Positions 46,987-56,590 of a stretch of DNA of 64,000 bases are shown in pieces. Made by a program: the position numbers and the translations under genes. Positions within the stretch are counted from its first letter, which is position 1. Every line of letters starts with the position of its first letter. Origin of the DNA: Pochonia chlamydosporia 170. Its lineage: Eukaryota > Ascomycota > Sordariomycetes > Hypocreales > Clavicipitaceae. The stretch covers positions 310,001 to 374,000 of the forward strand of contig NC_035793.1 in NCBI RefSeq assembly GCF_001653235.2, read 5' to 3'. The notes under the pieces are model-generated. The model saw only the letters and a program-made list of their open reading frames with translations. It was not told the origin of the DNA and made no database searches.

Positions 46987-48081
46987 TCACAATTTCGATT
47001 CCCCAGATCCAATCTGCCTCGTCTTTCTTGGTGTCATGGACCAGTTCTGGGTGCATGTCGCAATAATGTCTCCCTGGTTGTTCATGATTTGAATGCCCAT
47101 ATCGAACACGCCGTCTTGCAGTTTGTTCATGGTCGTGCGACTTATGAGCCACTCTTCATCAACTTCCGGGGTGCGAAATTCAAGATGCAGCGATAGAGTT
47201 GCGATTTGGTACCGTGTCGCGGCCAAGAGGCCGTCTTTTTCAAAGTTTAAAGGGAGTACGGGTATCTTGACGATTTGTCAGTATACAGGAATTCTGTGCG
47301 TTCTGGCCAAACCGACTTACCAGGTCTGAGAGCACAGGGAGGTGAAGCAGCTCAAACTTCTCCTCATAGTCCAACTTTACCCATTGCCATCGTTGGTTTT
47401 GACCTCCAAATTTCTCGCTCCAAAGCGGGAAGCCCTCGCCCTTTGGAGCAAAAGTTCGTAGATATGCGGCCGGCGGATTAAAGTGATAGAATAGACCGTC
47501 TGTCCAACGGGCGCAATCACGCACGCGATCTGGGAATGGTGCAGTTTTTGCCTGTATTGATTTACCTCCTTGAAAGGGAGCATTTCTTCGTAAGCGTATC
47601 ACGCCAACGGAGTATATTGTACTCGTGTCTGGTTGCGGACTTGTAATCTCGGCACGGATGGTAGCGATGTTTCCTTTCACAGCGTAATCGTGTATAGCGA
47701 CCTCGTAGGGCCCTTCGGGCAATGGCCTCAAAAACTCGACGGATAAACTGAGTGGAGTTGTGTAGCTCTGGTCACCATATGCATCTTGGAAATACTGAAG
47801 TGATGTGGCTACGAGAACTGAACCGCAGTAGCCGCCATGTGCGGATAGAGTTCGACCGGCTATTTGAGCTGTTAGATTTTATTTGGTTTCGAAGTCGGCA
47901 ATGTCTTCGACTCACAGCGAGAGCACCATGCTTTTGGTACGGTTCCAGCATAACGGGAAGTTTGGGTGCCTTGTACTCTCGTGGTTTTGATGGCTTCTTT
48001 GAGTGGCGTTCGCTCAAACTTGAAAGGACGCCAACTGGGTGTCACGTCCGAGTGAGAATTGGGAATATGAGCATTCTCCAT
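46987..48081 (-). CDS. Thioesterase-superfamily (double hot-dog) protein
   Basis: Three exons: 48081-47916, 47859-47321 and 47265-46987, with introns of 56 and 55 bp; 327 residues. The first junction rebuilds SGRTLSAHGGYCGSVLVATS, where the HGGY segment is the hallmark of the N-terminal hot-dog of TesB-like acyl-CoA thioesterases. LSVEFLRPLPEGPYEVAIHD and a second half (DGLLAATRYQIATLSLHLEF...GIQIMNNQGDIIATCTQNW) complete the second fold. Fungal proteins of this type are usually annotated thioesterase-like superfamily; they hydrolyse acyl-CoA thioesters or act in secondary pathways. The substrate cannot be read from sequence. No peroxisomal SKL-type C-terminus is present: the protein ends GESKL, and KL alone does not meet the PTS1 consensus strictly, though SKL is in fact the last tripeptide, so peroxisomal import is plausible. 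Confidence 0.82.
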
Positions 48082-48369
48082 TACGTATAACAACAAGAGC
48101 GAGTTTTAAGGAGATTTAAGGGGAGAGCAGTGTTTAGAGCGAGTCCGGTGTATTTGTACAAGCCATCAACCGTGTGTTGCCGAGTCCCCGGGCCAAGCGG
48201 ATCAGCCACGGAGGCAATTTAGACTTACACCTAGACTCAGATATTTGATCCCAGTCTTAACGTTGTAAAGCAGTGTAAAATACTCACGACATAACACTCA
48301 AATCACAGGAGTCAAAATATCCATAAAACCTTCATTAATAGCTAGACTAAAACTACAAAACTACATAAA

Positions 48370-51300
48370 TCATTCCTTCTTCTTATCCTTCTTTCCAGTC
48401 AAAGCTCCAGTAACACTGCCCAAACCAAGACCATCCAAAACCTTGTTAAGACCAAGCGTGCCAAGCAAATTATCCACCAGACCACCCAAGCCAAGGCCGC
48501 TCAACTACAAATCAGTTAGCATAGACCATGTCAATGCGAAAAGGAGTGTAAAAACTTACAAGTCGTCCAACAAGACTGAGCACACCGTTGAGGAGAAGAC
48601 CAACAGCGGCGACAATCTGGAACAGCGGCTCTGAGAGAAGGCCCCAGAGAGGGTTCAGTTCCTTCTTGGCGTGTGGCATGCCTTCAATCTTGCGCTTGGC
48701 ATTGTCGATTGTTTGGGTGACATCGCCGGTAAGCTGTAAAATACATATTAGCATGATATCCAGGGACATGACAATGTAAGTAAACCTACCTCCTTGAGAA
48801 CCTCTGCAAGGTGATGCTCCTCAGGGGTGGCATCCTTTGTTGAGGACTTGTGCTTCGCCTGTCTCTGAATACGGCCATCGGGATCCATGCCGCGAACAAC
48901 ACCATTCGTCTCGGTCAGGATCTTGCTGCCTTCTTCAATAAGAGGCTTCACCTCGCGGACGAGCTGCTCCTCGTCAAGCTCCTCCTTTGGCGTACGCTCC
49001 GCCTTGTCCACCTTGTCGGTGATCATCTTGAGAATCGGCTTGATCTTGTCGAGAGACTGCTCAATAGAGGCCGCAAGCTGGCCGGCAAGTTTCCTATCCT
49101 TCTCTGCCTGCTCTCGCGTCTCCTTATCTTCAGCAGACTCCTCTGGCTCGGGGGGAATATCCTCAAGCAAGCTGACATGGCCAATGGTGTTGCCCTTGGA
49201 GTTGATGACATCTCCGTCGTCGTCAATCTCCTTGCCAGAGCAAATGTTCAAGTCACCGCTGACAAGCTTGCCAATAATGTTGCCCTCTTCATCGACAACA
49301 TTACCATCGCGGTTGACCTTGCGCCCAGCAAGAGGGTCCTTCTTCTTTTCAACCTCGGGCTCTTCCCATCGCTCAGCCTTGCCGAGAACATTACCATTCT
49401 TGTCAACAACATCGCCATCTTCGTCGACAGAGCGACCATACAGCGCCTTTCCATCACCCTGGGTAAGTCGCCCGACCACCTCGCCGGATGATGTGACAAC
49501 TTTGCCATCCTTGGTGACGGTGCAGCCTGAAAGTTCAGCGAATGGACCGTCCTTGGAGCCCTCGCGCTCTGACTCTGGTACAAGTTCGGCTCTGCCAATC
49601 TTTTCGCCAGACTCGCTCATGATGTTGCCCTCTTTGTCGCACATGCGTCCGACAAGGGACTTGACGTTGCCCTCGATGACACGACCGAAGATTTGGCCGT
49701 GGGCGTCAACGACATTGCCTGCCTTGTTGACTCGCTTTCCGGCCAGGGAGGTCATGTCGGTGGCCTCTTCGGGAACTTCTTCAGGCTCATCCCATGGCTT
49801 GGCCTTGCCGATGACGTTGCCGCGGCGGTCGAGGATGTCGCCGTCTTCGTCGACACGGCTGCCCTTCATGCGCTTGGCGTCACCTTCAATCACTTCACCG
49901 ACCTGGCGGCCCTCGGACATGACACGTCCGTCGCCTTCTACAATGGCATCGGGGAAGTTTTCGAAGGGAGCAAAGTCCTTGGCTGCTTGGTCGCGTTCGT
50001 TGTCGGAGATGGGCTCTGCCTTGCCGACAACCTTGCCGGACTCGTTCCAGATTTGACCTTCTTCGTCGGAGGTCTTGCCAATCAACTGTTTTGGGTCGCC
50101 TTCGACCAGTCGGCCGATGATGTCGCCCTTGTCGTTGACCAGGTTGCCGGCCTTGTTGACCTTGGTGTTCTTGAGGATGGTAAAGTCCAAGGGTTTCTCT
50201 GCGGCTTCACCGGCCTCCTCGGCGCCTTCTTCAACCTTGCCGGTTGCCTCATCCTTGGTCTCGTCTAAAGCACCTTCATCGGGTTTGGCTTCGTCAAGCT
50301 TGTCTTTTGCCTCACCTTCTGGCAGCTGGCTCTCGTCAGGCTTAACGTCATCAAGTTTCTCGTCGCCAAGTTTGTCTTGGTCGAGTTCGCCTCCTTCAGG
50401 TTTGGCCTCATCAAGCTTTCCTTCAACTCCTTCACCAGCCTCTTTGGCATCCTTTGTCGCATCCTCTCCAGCCTTTGTGGCCTCGTCGCCTTCAGGAATA
50501 GGTTTCGGACTCTGAGTGGTCATTGGCTCATCTTGCTCTCCAGCAGCCTTCTCACCCTTGTCCAGAGTATCCTCTGCGGTGTCCTTGGCGTCAGTGGCAG
50601 CTTCTTCCGTCTCGCCCTTCTTTTCGTCGACTTGAGATTTCAATCCTTCAGTGTCGGCAATGACGTCCTTTTGTGTAGGATCATCATGGTTCTCCATTTG
50701 CACTGGCGCATCGATCTCGTTTTGTTCGGTCGACTCTTTGGCGCCCTCAGCTGCCTCACCTGCTTTGTTGGTGACGTCTTGACCAGTCTTTTCAGCATTA
50801 TCTTTCTGGCTGGCAGCAGTATCCTTGGCGCCTTCTATACCTTCTCCAGCTTTGTCGGAAACATCTTGACCGGCCTTTTCAGCCTCGCCCTTTTGGCCAC
50901 CGCCAAACTTGTTTTGCAAGTTTTGACCATATGACACGGCGTTTCTGATGTTATCGCCGTATTGCATAGCTGTCTTGGCCTTGCCCAACACATTCCAACC
51001 GCCACCACCTTCCTTCTTGTCAGGAACTTGGGTTGGCGTGTAGTTGTCGTCAATGTGAACATTGGCCAAGCTCTCGCCCAAGTCTGACACCACATCGCCC
51101 TTCTCCGTCACGGTGCCACCGACCAACTTTTCATGGTCCTTCTGATCCGTCACACTTCCGATAACCTTGCCCGACTTGTCGACAATATCGCCCTTATCGT
51201 TGACCACTCCGGCCACCGTTCGAGGGACTGATTCGAGGGTATCAGTGCCTACAGCGCCAAAAGCAGTTAGATCCAAGGTAATTAACACTGAGTAACCGAA

Positions 51301-51477
51301 ATAGTAGCTCGCATCTACCATCACTTGCGTAGGGGGAAGGGAACGGGGGACAGTATCGAGTTGGGGGCGAGATGACATTGGGTATGAGTATGAACACGGA
51401 CCTTCTTTTTGCTTGTCTCCTCCCTCGGGACCAGATCCGGTAGGGCTAAGAGATGATAGTGGATTTGTGACTGGCAT
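48370..51477 (-). CDS. Large LEA-like DUF3659 repeat protein
   Basis: Model: 51477-51402, 51248-48790, 48733-48560 and 48504-48370; 947 residues. The last two introns (56 and 55 bp; GTAGGT and GTAAGT donors, GCTAA branches) are clear. The first (153 bp, GTCCGT donor, CTAAC branch, TGTAG acceptor) is stop-free and in phase, so it may be retained. Residues about 90-375 are Lys/Glu/Ala-rich with LEA-like repeats (KAGQDVSDKAGEGIEGAKD; KTGQDVTNKAGEAAEGAKE). About 380-725 hold five consecutive DUF3659-type modules with the pattern VNKAGNVVD..G...GR...GD.K.L.G...DEDG.I....G.VIGKAE, plus one near the N-terminus. A conserved helical C-terminus with a hydrophobic stretch (PLFQIVAAVGLLLNGVLSLV) follows. 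The family is restricted mainly to filamentous fungi; its role is unknown, with Woronin-body/septal-pore and stress links proposed for related proteins. I assign no function. Confidence 0.82.
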
Positions 51478-52806
51478 GATGCAAGTCCAGAAATATCTTA
51501 CAAAATCAATAGTGTTTGTGAGAAAATTCCAAGACGGATGTGGCAATCTAGCTATGTGCCATAACGCCAGAAGAACCTTTATACGTGCAAACATCCATTT
51601 AGCGAAACAAGTTTTTTTTTTTTTGGTTCGTCCCCAACTTCCTTCTTGGCAGAATGTGTGTACACTGTAAAAGTAGTAGACGTCAGAAGCATGTGCCATG
51701 AAACCTTGCTTGCTTACAGGTTTCCAAGCTTGTGAGCTTCTGACGTACAGAGATTAATCAGTGACTCTGCTTTCAAGCCACACCCCGCCACATTGGCGTC
51801 ACTGTCTGACGATCTCAAGTAAGGATGGCATCAGGCATTTTGCTTCACCGTGACGCAATACAATGTTGCTAGTTCAGGAACATTAGTGGCTGGTGAGGGA
51901 CCTTTTGTGCGTAACGACTTCCTAGAGTATCACACAAGTGTGGCGGAAACACGCAGCACATGTTAGGATGCTCGCTTGCCTTGATTTGACACACTCGGGC
52001 CGTTGGATGAGAACGAGTTAACGGAGGCTATCCGATGCAACCATTCCACGTGGTGGTTGTGTCATGGAAGCGGGAATGGTGGACCAGTTTCCAACTTGGC
52101 TTGACTTGGCTTTATGTCCGGAGTAAAAGGGGTGGAGTGTGGTTATTTACTTGTCAAGTCGGCAACTGCTCCGTCGGCCTGTTAACTGTGACAAGCAAGA
52201 CAAGGACAGGAATTAACAAGTTTAAGTTGGCACAATTTATGGATCTAACAGGAGGAGTCTGGTGTGGATGCAGTAGCCAAGAATGTGTCAAGGACATGAT
52301 CCTTGCTAGTTGTTACACCATGAGTTACCACAAGTCACCACACCCAGTGGATATGTTGATCTTGCTGCATGTCATCCAAGCTAATTGCACCTATGAGGTA
52401 ACACAGAGGAGCCTCAATGCACCGCCCCATGGCAAGCTGAGCCGAACACTCAACCCACCAAGTTATCCAAGTTGCCAAGTTATTCAAGTTTGGAAGACTG
52501 CCGCGAAAGCTGCTACTGCCACAACCCCAGACACAGTTGAGCCACATTGTAGTTGTTCTTTCAAGTTTCTTGGTAAAATGTGCCACACGGGGCTTAAGAG
52601 AATGTGGCATGCTTGACGGGGGAATGTGTGACTACTCAGACAAGATGCGGCAGCCATGCATACGGCCCCCGATTTTCATGCATCACGGCCCTCAGTCGTG
52701 TGGGTTGCTACAGCCATCATGGGCTTCTGCAACTGCTTTTGGCATCACAATATGGTAAACTTGCATTGGAGAATGGTGATTTGCATCGCGTAAGTTTGTA
52801 TTCATG
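51478..52806. other. Region between the two DUF3659 genes
   Basis: About 1.3 kb. Left part is the leader/promoter of the large DUF3659 gene, with a T-rich tract at about 51611-51625. A plus-strand frame of 193 codons (52035-52616) begins with ATG but has no signature and includes short CAAGTT-type repeats near 52463-52492; I do not support it as a gene. Confidence 0.45.
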
Positions 52807-53643
52807 CTATCTTGAGTTGTGATGATCCCGATTAAAGACTGTGGGGATCTTGATTATCAACTGAATGCCGTCGTGGGTAGATTTCACATCTAGATAGATA
52901 TCAGATGGGCTTGGTGTGGCTGTCCGATGCGGCGGCACATTCACATTCGCAGCACCATCTGTTTTTGCGTCCTCTTGCGCAGGCGGAGCATCAGACTTAT
53001 TCTCATTGTGTCGGTCTGAACTCGTCTCCCGCTCCCTGCATCGAGCGCATCCATCTGCCGGAGCAGAAGTGGAATTGTTCTCTTTGGAGTGGTCTTTCAT
53101 CCTGCCGACAACAGAGCCGTCCTGGTCATATATGGTACCGGTGTGATCGATTTTCAGCCTCTTATTGCTGTGGTCCTCTTGTGATGGTGCCGAGTTTATG
53201 TAGTTTTCGGATACATGCCCGGCCAGGTCGCCGGCAGCATCACGAATTCTGCCATCATTGGATACAGACCTGCCTACCATGGAGGGCAAGTCTCCCTGGA
53301 CGCGGCCAAGTACTGTGCCGTCCCATTCTAGGATGTTGCCGAATTCATCGACGCACTTGCCCTCGAGGCCGCGGGCAAGGACAGCCGGATCCTCGGTGAA
53401 GGAGATGTCTGTCATGATTTTGGGGATCTGTATGGGGTCGTTTTGTGGATCCTGCTGTGACTTGGGTAATCTCAAGGGGACTTCAGTGGTAGAGGAAGTG
53501 TCTGCTTGTGTGTCTGGCTTTGAGTCCAGCGGTGGCTCTGACTGCTCTGTCAGGGGCGTTGATGTGCCAGTCATTTTCTCAGAGCCTGGGTATACCGAGC
53601 TTGGGGCTGGTGAAGTAGAGTAGGGAGAAGGATAATCAGCCAT
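52807..53643 (-). CDS. Short DUF3659-containing protein
   Basis: Single exon, 278 residues. The N-terminal ~85 residues are Ser/Pro/Thr-rich and disordered. Residues about 90-185 contain the DUF3659 pattern: LEGKCVDEFGNILEWDGTVL, GRVQGDLPSMVGRSVSNDG and IDHTGTIYDQDGSVVGRM. A polar, cysteine-containing linker (GCARCRERE) leads to the C-terminal strand-rich segment SDIYLDVKSTHDGIQLIIKI. It is a smaller, diverged paralogue of the gene 1.3 kb downstream on the same strand, with far fewer repeats and no LEA-like or hydrophobic C-terminal part. Same-strand adjacency suggests local duplication. Function unknown. Confidence 0.8.
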   Translation of the reverse strand: MADYPSPYSTSPAPSSVYPGSEKMTGTSTPLTEQSEPPLDSKPDTQADTSSTTEVPLRLPKSQQDPQNDPIQIPKIMTDISFTEDPAVLARGLEGKCVDEFGNILEWDGTVLGRVQGDLPSMVGRSVSNDGRIRDAAGDLAGHVSENYINSAPSQEDHSNKRLKIDHTGTIYDQDGSVVGRMKDHSKENNSTSAPADGCARCRERETSSDRHNENKSDAPPAQEDAKTDGAANVNVPPHRTATPSPSDIYLDVKSTHDGIQLIIKIPTVFNRDHHNSR

Positions 53644-54617
53644 GACGATTCCCGGTGGGCTTTGCTTGGTTAGGTGCAGGTGGATTGGGAATTTGGGGAT
53701 TGTGTCTTGGGTGAGTTGAGTCTGATGGCTTCCGAGATTGAGACTTCAGGTAAAGACTGATGATTTCCAGTGACATTATCCATCGCCTATCTGCCTGTCT
53801 CTCGGCATGCTCCAGCAGGTTGTCTCAGATGACACATGGCTAGGTATAATTAGCAACGTGCGCAAGCAAGCCAGGCGTCGTGGCAGAGTGCGGAGAGGAA
53901 CGTCTGGTGCTTCTGTCATGTTGGAATTCAAACACCAGGATGCGACTTTGGTGATCCAATACAAGTCCTCGAGAATCATTCAGGTTCCAATAAAACCCAT
54001 AAAATCAACAGGTACGGACACAGAATTGTGGGAAAGGCGACAAGCCCCCCAGCGCCGCAAAACGCATTCGCATCGATGAAAGAGAGGTCAAATCGTGATT
54101 GAAGTGAAGAAAGGACGCGAATGTCCGGAGCTTTTTGCCCGTCGATCCTTGTCATCTGCTTTCGCGCCAGACTGAGATGGGAAATGGGCGCAAGAAGATC
54201 GGGGCAAAGGCGGCAAGGATTCTCCGTCTTTCAACGTGAGATGGACCAACGAGTAGTCAGGAACTTGGTTTTGTAACGGTCGCGTGTCCCAATGTGGCTC
54301 TTCTTTGCATTTTGTGCGGATTTTGATTGAAGTTGACTGGATGCGATTCTTGTTTGACCCACATCATCATGAATAAGATCAACGTTGCTGCATCGGCACT
54401 TTCGTCAAACTGACGTCCTCGACATTTATGCACTCGATGTGTGCTGTGTTACTCTGTTGTGAATATTGAAGGCAGCTGTTGTATTGTTTGTTATATTTTA
54501 TTAGTTTTCTATTGTTATTACTTTCTTCATGTTCCGCTCTACTAAACTCTTGGATGGCATTGCTCGCAGCTCCTCATCTGCCTCATGTGCAAATATCACA
54601 CCAACTTCCATCACATC
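53644..54617. other. Intergenic region upstream of the short DUF3659 gene
   Basis: About 970 bp between two minus-strand genes. It contains the promoter of the DUF3659 gene and the 3' flank of the conserved fungal gene. No supported gene or RNA. Confidence 0.4.
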
Positions 54618-55326
54618 TCACTTTTCCTCATCTCTCACATACGAACTCTCCATCCCCAACAGCGGCTTCCTGTAAAGCAGAACAAACCCCTGCTCCTCCT
54701 CATCCTCATCCTCATCCTCTTCTACATCACTCCCCATCTCTGGATCCCAATGCAATACCCACCTCTCCGCACCATCCACCTCCTGTTTCCTGGCAATAAA
54801 CCCACCAGGCGAACCCTCCAATGTTAGAAACCGCTCGTCCTCACTCCAGCCCCATGGCCCGATGATGTGACCGATCGTGTCCTTCCGAGCCCCATATCCC
54901 AATGCCCGTGTCTCTCGGTTGACGTAGATCCAGTTGAGCATCGGTGGCTCATCCTGGATACTGCTCACCAGCCCCAGATGCTGCTCCTCGCCAGGATACT
55001 TGAAGTGAAAGCCACAGAACTTGTGGCCGTGGACGTTCTGCCCTGGAAATTCCAGCACTATCTGCCCTTTGCTGTTAGCCTTCCCCCCAAATCTCGCGGC
55101 CTCTTCTTGACAAAGGCGGCCGACTAGCCGGCATGGCGCTTACCTTTCCGTCCTTGAGAAAACAGGTTGCCTGCACATCATTCTGTTCCTCGTCACAGAA
55201 TGATGCTGCTAGGTTAATCTTCTCTTGTTCTTTGGACTCTGCATTCTGTCGCTTCTGCGCACTGACGGCTTGACCGACACCCGTGATGGTAGGTATGGCA
55301 GTGATGGTGAGGAGTCCAATAACCAT
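54618..55326 (-). CDS. Conserved fungal protein of unknown function
   Basis: Exon 1 is 55326-55144 and exon 2 is 55061-54618; the 82-bp intron (GTAAGC, GGCTAAC branch, GGGCAG acceptor) gives the junction KDGKIVLEFPGQNVHG and 208 residues. The N-terminus MVIGLLTITAIPTITGVGQA is hydrophobic and may be a signal-anchor. The core reads FHFKYPGEEQHLGLVSSIQD, PPMLNWIYVNRETRALGYGA, KDTIGHIIGPWGWSEDE and RFLTLEGSPGGFIARK. I recall this arrangement from many hypothetical proteins of filamentous fungi, so it is likely a conserved family, but no function is known to me. A run of acidic residues (DVEEDEDEDEEEQ) precedes the C-terminus, probably surface-exposed. Tryptophan-rich GPWGWSEDERFLTLEG is the best landmark for a search. 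Confidence 0.8.
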
Positions 55327-55988
55327 GCTGAAGATGTCTGGTGTAGTTGCGCTTGTGTGGTATTCTGTGCCTCCAAAGACGGCTTCTCTTTCAGAACGTG
55401 GGCAGCTTGGGAAGCAATGACGTCTCCTGGGAAGGTTTTATTCCTGTTTCTACACTGGACTCCTCGTACAGTCTGTCCATCCATGTCTTGCTTCTTCCTT
55501 GTCAGTGCCCATACGGACCTTGGCCCGTCTTCCTAGCCACGTTTTTTCTCCTTCTTGCACACCCCCTTTGCCTCCTTCCCTGCCTCCTTAGTCTTCGATC
55601 GATTTGTGGCTCAACATCTCCAACGGTTAAGGTGGAGATGGCCTGTCATCGGTCGATGTCAAACCACAACTGCGTCATACCTCCATTCACTCAGCCACCA
55701 TCCAAGTCATGCCAACTTGATGTACTATCAAACAGGTTTATAGTGATTATCACCTAGTATTCGTAACAACACGCATAGTCTCCCGAACCCTGATGACATG
55801 GCATGACATCACACCATGCACATACCTTGTTTCACTCCCATCTGAAAAGAGCCATAAAAGAGACCCTGAAATGTACATAACGCCGCTGAAGGCTTCTGCA
55901 ACCCCAAACACATCTAAACCTGCTTCATCTTTATCACACCACCAAAAAGTAAATCACCTGAAAAACATTTTATTTTGCAGCGCCCATA
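55327..55988. other. Divergent promoter region
   Basis: About 660 bp between divergent genes. Pyrimidine-rich leader sequence (CTCCTT-type) at about 55545-55590 and 55885-55935. No gene supported. Confidence 0.4.
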
Positions 55989-56590
55989 ATGTCTACGAAT
56001 GTAAGACCAACACTAGTCTCAACTCCCTAACAAAGCTAACATCACCACAGGAGCAGACAATGGAGAAGGAGAAGGAGCAGAACCAGCATAGCGGTTAGTT
56101 TTTACTTCCCACACTTTACACCACCACAACTAACACCCAATCTAGAGTCTGAGAATGAGAATCGAGAGGATGACGATAATGGCCCTCAGACGAGCAACGA
56201 AAGCACCGGTGAGGAGGAGCAGGAGCAGGAGCAGACACAGCCAGCACGACCTACCAAGACTGCGTCACGGAAGCGCAAGCGTCCTCGAAATGACCCATGG
56301 GGCGACGAGGACAGACAGAACCAGATGGTCCAGCGACAGCAGCCGCAGCAACAACCACAGCAGCAGATGCAGCAGATGCCGCCCCAGATGCAGGCCCAGA
56401 TGATGGCCCAACCCAAGGATGAGAAGAAGAATCCGTTGAAGCTGCGTCTTGATTTGAACTTGGATGTTGAGATTGAATTGCGTGCCAAGATTCACGGTGA
56501 TGTTACTCTTGCTTTGCTGTAAGTTTTTACCTTCTGCAACTTGTGAAGACTGTTCAAAGAACTGACTTGGCTTATAGTGATATGGGTTAG
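55989..56590 (+). CDS. Small Glu/Gln-rich conserved fungal protein, tiny terminal exons
   Basis: Four exons: 55989-56000 (12 nt), 56051-56093, 56146-56518 and 56578-56590 (13 nt); 146 residues, phases matching. Introns are 50, 52 and 59 bp with CTAAC or CTGAC branches. The first half is acidic and glutamine-rich (EEEQEQEQTQPARP, QQQMQQMPPQMQAQ) around a basic patch (SRKRKRPRNDP) that resembles a nuclear localisation signal. The C-terminus KLRLDLNLDVEIELRAKIHG, then DVTLALLDMG, is an alternating hydrophobic segment that I recall as a conserved ending of small fungal proteins of unknown function. No catalytic motif. Glutamine-rich composition is partly low-complexity, so homology there is uninformative. 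Confidence 0.75.

Noticed and set aside
48850..50515. Long plus-strand open frames (213, 389, 191 and 146 codons) antisense to the DUF3659 gene
   Set aside because: They mirror the repetitive, GC-biased codons of the minus-strand repeat gene; their Ser/Leu-rich translations have no signature and the minus-strand gene fully explains the region.
52035..52616. 193-codon plus-strand frame with ATG start
   Set aside because: No recognisable domain, odd Cys/Trp-rich composition, no splice-linked partner, and short CAAGTT repeats inside; more likely chance.
41880..56590. Secondary-metabolite cluster around the Zn2Cys6 regulator and thioesterase-like gene
   Set aside because: No synthase, P450, methyltransferase or transporter is present nearby; two genes alone do not support a cluster.
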